This document shows positions 50,768 to 55,825 of a DNA stretch of 55,825 bases, piece by piece (within the stretch, counting starts at the first letter, position 1; each line of letters starts with the position of its first letter). The stretch is taken from the NCBI GenBank assembly GCA_964617625.1, contig CAZTZL010000012.1, positions 1 through 55,825 of the forward strand, written 5' to 3'. Under the pieces are notes generated by a model, which saw nothing but the letters and a program-made list of their open reading frames with translations, was not told where the DNA came from and did not search any database. The position numbers were made by a program, and so were the translations under genes. The DNA is from CAZTZL01 sp964617625 (lineage in GTDB: Bacteria > Zhuqueibacterota > QNDG01 > DSAB01).

Positions 50768-53221
50768 ATGGCAGAAAAAAGAGATCGAATTATTCCGGTT
50801 TATATTGAAGAGGAAATGAAAAGTTCCTATATCGACTACTCAATGTCGGTAATTGTCCAGAGGGCCCTTCCTGATGTACGTGATGGTTTAAAGCCGGTTC
50901 ACCGCCGGATATTATACGGCATGCTTGAATTGGGACTTCATCCAAATCGGCCCTATCGAAAGTCGGCGCGTATCGTCGGTGATGTTCTTGGAAAGTATCA
51001 CCCTCATGGGGATACGGCGGTTTACGATGCCATGGTCCGAATGGTGCAGGATTTTTCACTAAGATACTGTCTTGTGGATGGTCAGGGGAACTTTGGATCG
51101 ATCGATGGAGACTCGGCTGCTGCAATGAGATACACGGAAGCCCGGCTGACGCCTGTGGCTGAAGAGATTATTCGGGATATCGAAAAAGAGACAATCGATT
51201 TTGTCCCCAATTTTGATGAATCTCTGCAGGAACCGGTCGTTATGCCCTCGCTTTTTCCGAATTTACTTGTGAACGGAGCATCCGGAATTGCTGTGGGGAT
51301 GGCCACCAATATACCTCCTCATAATCTGGTGGAAGTGATCGATGCCCTGATCGCGGTGGTTGAGAATCCGGATATTGAAACGGAAGCTTTAATGAAGCAT
51401 ATTCATGGTCCTGATTTCCCGACGGGTGGGATTATTTATGGTGCGGCAGGGATAAGAGAAGCTTACAAAACAGGCCGGGGGCGCGTTACAGTTCGTGCGA
51501 GAGCCACACTTGAAAAGGGAAAAGGTAACAGGGAATCAATTGTGATCACTGAAATTCCCTATCAGGTTAATAAAACCAATCTAATCACTTCCATTGCTGG
51601 TCTTGTTAAAGAGAAAAAGATTGTGGGTATCGGAGATTTAAGGGACGAATCCGACAGAGATGGAATGCGGATCGTACTGGATTTGAAAAGGGATGCCCAG
51701 CCCCAGGTTGTTCTGAATCAGCTCTATGTTCATACGCAGATGCAGACCACATTCGGCATCATCCTTCTGGCACTTGTCGGTGGCAGACCGAAGATTTTAG
51801 TTCTAAAGGAACTTCTGCAGCAATTCATCCTGCACCGGCATGAAATTATTCTCAGGCGCACACGCTTTGAGCTCGACAAAGCAGAGAAACGGGCCCATAT
51901 TCTTGAAGGTCTGAAAATAGCGATTGACAACATCGATGAAATTGTTCAGCTTATTAAGAAATCGAGAAATCCGGAAACAGCAAAAGAAAACTTGATGAAA
52001 CAGTTTAAATTGTCCGAGATTCAGGCCAAGGCTATTCTCGATATGCGCCTTCAAAGATTGACCGGTTTGGAGCGAAAGAAAATTGAAGAAGAGTATTTAA
52101 ATCTGATCAAAGAAATCGAACGGCTCAAATCGATCCTGTCGAGCAAAGATAAACAGATGGCTCTCATTAAGGATGAGTTAAAAGAAGTAAAGGAAAAATA
52201 CGGCGATAAGAGGCGGACGGAGATCGTGTCTCAAACGGAGGAATTTTCATTAGAAGATATTATCGCGGAAGAGGATATGGTGATTACGATCTCTCACTCA
52301 GGCTATATCAAGCGTTTTCCTGTTTCGGGTTATAGAAGGCAAAACCGAGGAGGGCGGGGGGTTATTGGAGCCGATACGAAACAGGAAGATTCCATCGAAC
52401 ATCTTTTTATCGCGTCGACCCACCATTATATTCTTTTTTTCTCTGATCGCGGGAAATGCTACTGGCTCAAAGTGCATGAAATTCCGCAGATCGGGAAGGG
52501 TTCCCGTGGGCGATCCATTATCAATTTGATTGCTGTGGAGAAAGGGGAAGAAGTAACGGCTGTTGTTCCTGTAAAAACGTTTGACGAGAATAAATATTTG
52601 TTTATGGCAACCAAGCTGGGTGTGGTGAAAAAAACCAATCTGTCCGCTTACAGCCATCCCAAACGGACGGGAATAATTGCCATTACTCTGAGGGATGAAG
52701 ACCGGCTAATCGATGCCAAATTGACTGACGGAAGCCAGGATGTTGTACTTGGCACCCACGAAGGCAAGGCCATTCGTTTTCACGAATCGGATGCACGTCC
52801 CATGGGAAGAACGGCCAGCGGTGTGCGAGGAATCACGCTTTCGGGCAAGGATCAGGTTGTTGGTATGGTGGTGGTCAGGCGTGAAGGAACACTCATGGTG
52901 GCCACAAGCGAAGGCTATGGAAAACGATCTGATATTTCAGATTATCGGGTCACGTCACGCGGGGGAAAGGGGATTATTACAGTACGTACGAGTCCTAAGG
53001 TGGGTAATATGATAGCCATCATGGATGTTTTGGATAGTGACGATCTTCTTATCATTACTGTCAACGGTCAGATTATCCGTCAGAAAATTCAGGATATAAA
53101 AGTAATTGGAAGAAATACGCAGGGCGTTCGCTTGATCCGATTGAGTGAAGGGGATCATGTAGCTGATTTTGCGCGTGTTGTCAGAGAGGAGGAGATAGTG
53201 GAAAGGGAGGAGGAGAAATAA
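50768..53221 (+). CDS. gyrA: DNA gyrase subunit A
   Basis: The 817-residue protein makes and reseals the double-strand break. The catalytic Tyr122 lies in AAMRYTEARL, and the quinolone-determining loop reads HPHGDTAVYD, giving Thr at position 83 and Asp at 87 by E. coli numbering, which coincides here. The C-terminal beta-pinwheel has a GyrA-box-like RRQNRGGRGVIGA, which marks it as gyrase rather than topo IV. The acidic tail ends VEREEEK. The stop TAA (53219-53221) is in the same frame as the following archease reading frame. Confidence 0.97.
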   Translation: MAEKRDRIIPVYIEEEMKSSYIDYSMSVIVQRALPDVRDGLKPVHRRILYGMLELGLHPNRPYRKSARIVGDVLGKYHPHGDTAVYDAMVRMVQDFSLRYCLVDGQGNFGSIDGDSAAAMRYTEARLTPVAEEIIRDIEKETIDFVPNFDESLQEPVVMPSLFPNLLVNGASGIAVGMATNIPPHNLVEVIDALIAVVENPDIETEALMKHIHGPDFPTGGIIYGAAGIREAYKTGRGRVTVRARATLEKGKGNRESIVITEIPYQVNKTNLITSIAGLVKEKKIVGIGDLRDESDRDGMRIVLDLKRDAQPQVVLNQLYVHTQMQTTFGIILLALVGGRPKILVLKELLQQFILHRHEIILRRTRFELDKAEKRAHILEGLKIAIDNIDEIVQLIKKSRNPETAKENLMKQFKLSEIQAKAILDMRLQRLTGLERKKIEEEYLNLIKEIERLKSILSSKDKQMALIKDELKEVKEKYGDKRRTEIVSQTEEFSLEDIIAEEDMVITISHSGYIKRFPVSGYRRQNRGGRGVIGADTKQEDSIEHLFIASTHHYILFFSDRGKCYWLKVHEIPQIGKGSRGRSIINLIAVEKGEEVTAVVPVKTFDENKYLFMATKLGVVKKTNLSAYSHPKRTGIIAITLRDEDRLIDAKLTDGSQDVVLGTHEGKAIRFHESDARPMGRTASGVRGITLSGKDQVVGMVVVRREGTLMVATSEGYGKRSDISDYRVTSRGGKGIITVRTSPKVGNMIAIMDVLDSDDLLIITVNGQIIRQKIQDIKVIGRNTQGVRLIRLSEGDHVADFARVVREEEIVEREEEK

Positions 53222-53227
53222 TTCCAT

Positions 53228-53665
53228 AAAAAAAAAATCGAAATCATCGAGCATACGGCCGACGTTGGATTCAGCGTTCGGGCAAAAAAATTGAAAACAC
53301 TTTTCCGCAGAGCGGCCGGGGCCATGATGGCGATCATTGTTGATCGAAAAACTGTTTGCTGTAAAGACGATATATTAATTTCTGTAGAAGGAACGACAAT
53401 AGAAGAACTCTTCTTGAGCTGGCTGAAGGAAATATTATTTGAGGCGGAAAAAGAGGGAATGGTTTTCTCCCGGTTTGATATTTACAAGGACAATTTTTCC
53501 CATCCTCAGCCTGAAAGGTATAGAATTGACGGAAAGTTAAGAGGAGAGAGAATCGATCCTTTGAGGCATGAAATTTGCACAGAGATCAAGGCAGTAACCC
53601 GACACGGCTTTTTTTTAGAAAAAAGAGGGCCATACTGGGAATCAAAAATATTATTTGATGTATAG
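53228..53665 (+). CDS. Archease (SHS2-domain RNA ligase activator), start codon missing
   Basis: The frame reads KKKIEIIEHTADVGFSVRAK and, further on, GTTIEELFLSWLKEILFEAE and EIKAVTRHGFFLEKRGPYWE, ending SKILFDV. That is archease from its N-terminal HTADVGF metal-site Asp motif to its end. Archease promotes guanylylation of the RtcB RNA ligase; rtcB is not in view. No ATG, GTG or TTG precedes the conserved part: upstream in frame come only CAT, TTC and the gyrA TAA. Inserting a single G between T53227 and the A10 run would create ATG-AAA-AAA-AAA-ATC with GGAGGAG about 10 nt upstream, giving a normal protein of about 146 residues. A TTG at 53291 exists, but a product starting there would lose the motif. 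Confidence 0.85.
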   Translation, partial: KKKIEIIEHTADVGFSVRAKKLKTLFRRAAGAMMAIIVDRKTVCCKDDILISVEGTTIEELFLSWLKEILFEAEKEGMVFSRFDIYKDNFSHPQPERYRIDGKLRGERIDPLRHEICTEIKAVTRHGFFLEKRGPYWESKILFDV

Positions 53666-53678
53666 GAAGGTTATTGCC

Positions 53679-55082
53679 ATGTGGGAAAATGAAACAATCG
53701 TCTTGATCACAAGCATGAAGAAAAGAATCCTTGGGGATAAAGATAAAATACGCTACGGAAAAATTTCTTCTGATACGGCCATTCCGCCGTTTATCAAAGA
53801 CATGTTCAAAAAGCGTGTAGAGAATTTTATTAAAAACGAATCTCCACTTTCAGTTCAATCCACACCGCATTTTGATCTAAATCCGGATGATTTAAAAACC
53901 CTCCGCACACGATTTCTGGATGTATTCCGTGAAGCGGCTTCATTCCATAAGAAGGAAGTGGAAGAGATCCTTCGTGAGGCACTGGTTCTGCGCCTTGATT
54001 ATTTGATTAAACCCATGGGAACCATGCGGCGGCTATTGTTCGAGCAGAACGACACGGTGGATTTTCCGACGATGGAAAACATTCTGAGACCGTTTTACAA
54101 AGTTTTGCCTTATGCAGAAGAGATGTTAAAAGAATGCAAACGTCTTGGAAAGACAAGTATAACTACAAATGAATATGGAACGATTGCCACTGACCTCTTT
54201 CACGGATTAATGGAAGAAGAGCCGGTTAAAATCATTATGCGCGACTTTTCTTTATTGACGGAATATCTCTCTGAAGCTAAGGGAGAAGAGGTCACGCGCA
54301 TTGAAGGAGCGATGGTTGAAGATTTTCTCGTGGACCGCAACGGATGGGGCTTTCGAAGAGCTCTCGAGGTCGAAATCAATCTTGGTAAAAAAGATTTTAA
54401 TTCTGTCGATCTGGAAGTCACATTGAACCGCTATCTTAAATTAAAAGAGGAATTTTCGAGACAGGAAGCAGAAGACGGTCATTCGTCCAAAAAGAAACAG
54501 GAAGTGAAAGAAACAATTGAGCTGAAAGAAGAAACTGATTCAGAAGTGGTGCATGAGACCAGAGAGAAGGAGATCGATTCCTGGAAAATGGAAGAAGAGC
54601 CTGAAATCGAAGAAGAAAAGACATGGGATATTGAGGAAGTACTGGATGAAGAAACTTTCCCGGTAACAGAAACAGAGGATGAAGAAATTAAACCGGAGAA
54701 GAAAGAAAAATCCAAAAGCAAACCGATGCGGATTATCAGACGGGAGAAAAAGGAAGAAGAAATCGATGAGGAAGTTGAAAAAGAAGATAGTGTTCTTGAT
54801 ACATCAATGGAAGGGGATTTCGAAAGAAACGGATTAAGAAATTATATCGATGACAAAACAGAAAGTGCATTTGTTAAAAAGCTTTTTGGGGGTGATAACG
54901 AATCATACAATAATTTGGTGAATAAATTGGAAGAGGCGGAAAGCTGGCGTGTGGCGAAAATACTGATCGACAACGAGCTTTTCAAAAGAGACGTAGACCC
55001 GTTTTCCAGGGAAGCGATCAAGTTAGTCGATACGGTATATACACATTACTATCCAGAGGAAGGGGTAGGAGGAAAGAAATGA
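53679..55082 (+). CDS. Conserved hypothetical protein with long acidic middle
   Basis: The protein has 467 residues from ATG 53679 (AGGAAGG about 8 nt upstream); a longer frame starts at ATG 53655. There is no signal peptide or TM. Residues ~1-265 are helical and charged, with a possible folded core (ETIVLITSMKKRILGDKDKI at the start; LTEYLSEAKGEEVTRIEGAM and EVEINLGKKDFNSVDLEVTL later). Residues ~270-385 are a Glu/Lys-rich low-complexity segment, probably disordered. The last ~75 residues (DDKTESAFVKKLFGGDNESY, WRVAKILIDNELFKRDVDPF, YTHYYPEE) look folded and conserved. I do not recognise the family. It is coupled to the FecR-domain gene by an ATGA overlap, hinting at joint function. Confidence 0.7.
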   Translation: MWENETIVLITSMKKRILGDKDKIRYGKISSDTAIPPFIKDMFKKRVENFIKNESPLSVQSTPHFDLNPDDLKTLRTRFLDVFREAASFHKKEVEEILREALVLRLDYLIKPMGTMRRLLFEQNDTVDFPTMENILRPFYKVLPYAEEMLKECKRLGKTSITTNEYGTIATDLFHGLMEEEPVKIIMRDFSLLTEYLSEAKGEEVTRIEGAMVEDFLVDRNGWGFRRALEVEINLGKKDFNSVDLEVTLNRYLKLKEEFSRQEAEDGHSSKKKQEVKETIELKEETDSEVVHETREKEIDSWKMEEEPEIEEEKTWDIEEVLDEETFPVTETEDEEIKPEKKEKSKSKPMRIIRREKKEEEIDEEVEKEDSVLDTSMEGDFERNGLRNYIDDKTESAFVKKLFGGDNESYNNLVNKLEEAESWRVAKILIDNELFKRDVDPFSREAIKLVDTVYTHYYPEEGVGGKK

Positions 55083-55825
55083 GGATGATAAACAAGGTCG
55101 TCCTTTTTCTCTTTATCATCGTTTTTAGCAGTGTTCTCTTGACTGGCGAATCGAATGATGAGAAAAAGGGTGTCGTAACATACGTGGATGGACAGGTCAA
55201 GCGAAAAGCTGTGGATACGGAAGACTGGCAAAACGCTCCGGTGAACACGGAAGTGATTTCTGGAGATAAAGTCAGAACGTATCAACAGTCCCGTGCAGAA
55301 CTCGATATTGCCAAACTGGATATTATCCGGTTAGCCCCAAGAACGATTATCGATATTCTCAAATTGTACGAAGAAACAAAAGAGAAGAAAATCAAAACAT
55401 CACTTCATCTTGAAGAGGGCGAACTATGGGCCGCCGTTCATGAAATTGAAATGAATACGGATTTTGATATTTCAGCACCGATTGCCGCAGCTGCTATTAC
55501 AGGTACCGTGCTGAGAATGAATGTGAACAGCGATACAACCACTCAGTTGAAAGTGTACAAAGGGGAAGTCAGAATTACCAATGCACCTGAGAATAAAACC
55601 TTACAGCCCCAGTCACTTGTGCCCCACGAGATTCCGGGTCCCCATCAGATTCAGGGACCGCATGAAGTGAGTATGGACGAATGGGTGTATATTGTCAAAG
55701 CCATGCAGCAGATCACCATTGGATCGAATGGATCGGTTGTATCCAAGGGAACGTTCAGCACCGAAGATAAAGATGAGAAGAGTTCCTGGGTGGAGTGGAA
55801 CAAGGAACGCGACAAACTCAAGTTT
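55079..55825 (+). CDS. FecR-domain secreted protein, C-terminus cut by window end
   Basis: The first 249 residues are visible. The signal peptide (MINKVVLFLFIIVFSSVLLTG) is followed by a FecR-type beta-sandwich: VVTYVDGQVKRKAVDTEDW, VNTEVISGDKVRTYQQSRAE, IIRLAPRTIIDI, GELWAAVHE, FDISAPIAAAAITGTVLRM and TTQLKVYKGEVRI. Free-standing FecR proteins bind in the periplasm or cell wall; here there is no sigma factor next to it. A Pro/Gln-rich stretch (PHEIPGPHQIQGPHEVSMDE) follows the domain. AGGAGG is 6 nt before the ATG, which overlaps the preceding stop by 4 nt. Confidence 0.85.
   Translation, partial: MRMINKVVLFLFIIVFSSVLLTGESNDEKKGVVTYVDGQVKRKAVDTEDWQNAPVNTEVISGDKVRTYQQSRAELDIAKLDIIRLAPRTIIDILKLYEETKEKKIKTSLHLEEGELWAAVHEIEMNTDFDISAPIAAAAITGTVLRMNVNSDTTTQLKVYKGEVRITNAPENKTLQPQSLVPHEIPGPHQIQGPHEVSMDEWVYIVKAMQQITIGSNGSVVSKGTFSTEDKDEKSSWVEWNKERDKLKF

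Noticed and set aside
50998..51030. Quinolone resistance from Thr at GyrA position 83
   Set aside because: Thr at this position is natural in many bacterial lineages, so it is not evidence of a resistance mutation.
1..55825. CRISPR arrays, tRNA/rRNA genes, insertion sequences or prophage
   Set aside because: No regularly spaced direct repeats, tRNA cloverleaf signatures, transposase motifs or phage genes were seen by reading. This negative is by eye only.

Overview
The window comes from a Gram-negative bacterial chromosome of moderate GC content and covers the replication-origin neighbourhood. The content (SprA-type outer-membrane translocon protein, LptF/LptG, SurA-type chaperones, TauE, pyruvate phosphate dikinase, inositol-3-phosphate synthase, archease) suggests a member of the Fibrobacterota-Chlorobiota-Bacteroidota (FCB) superphylum outside Bacteroidota proper, for example a KSB1-, Calditrichota- or Marinimicrobia-like lineage. 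That placement is inference. A run of exactly 100 N (12485-12584) shows that this is a scaffolded draft, probably a metagenome-assembled genome.

Layout. 1-6600: a truncated zinc-ribbon gene, a POT-like MFS transporter, an unknown membrane protein, an atypical PlsC-like acyltransferase and, on the + strand, mutS. 6600-12450 (minus strand): an aspartate-family amino-acid block of corrinoid protein, homocysteine methyltransferase, dihydrolipoyl dehydrogenase, threonine synthase and an ApgM-type enzyme that is more likely homoserine kinase here. 12600-14850: an intergenic region with two divergent promoters, ino1, and a decayed GNAT acetyltransferase. 14850-22100: three parvulin-type prolyl isomerases downstream of mfd. 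22160-28673: the classical origin-side cluster rsmG-mnmG-mnmE-yidC-yidD-rnpA-rpmH, with two parS sites. 28760-31213: lptF-lptG, head-to-head with the 2025-residue sprA (31435-37512). 37745-45396: rsmI, a CDP-alcohol phosphatidyltransferase, panD, tmk, ctpA, a TauE protein and ppdK, ending in a strong terminator. 45480-53221: dnaA-dnaN-dciA-gyrB-gyrA with DnaA boxes on both sides of dnaA (bipartite oriC). 53222-55825: archease, an acidic conserved hypothetical, and a FecR-domain protein cut by the window end.

How the parts fit: replication initiation (DnaA, beta clamp, DciA, gyrase), origin segregation (parS), tRNA and rRNA modification (MnmE/MnmG, RsmG, RsmI), membrane and envelope biogenesis (YidC, LptFG, SurA-like proteins, SprA) and precursor synthesis (PanD, Tmk, PPDK) are collected around the origin. 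The usual rpmH-dnaA adjacency is broken by about 17 kb carrying lptFG, sprA and the rsmI-ppdK run. In the lines I sampled the + strand of sprA is C-rich while gyrA is G-rich, which fits an origin at dnaA and places sprA-ppdK on the lagging strand.

Most notable points: an archease gene whose start is destroyed by what looks like one missing G; parS embedded in the mnmG/rsmG overlap; thrC translationally coupled to an ApgM-family gene; a split corrinoid methionine synthase interrupted by the assembly gap; a GNAT pseudogene; and related palindromes bracketing the mfd-parvulin block. I saw no CRISPR array, IS element, tRNA or rRNA gene. I found no convincing wholly new multi-gene system; the best leads are the acidic hypothetical/FecR pair after gyrA and the SprA machinery.
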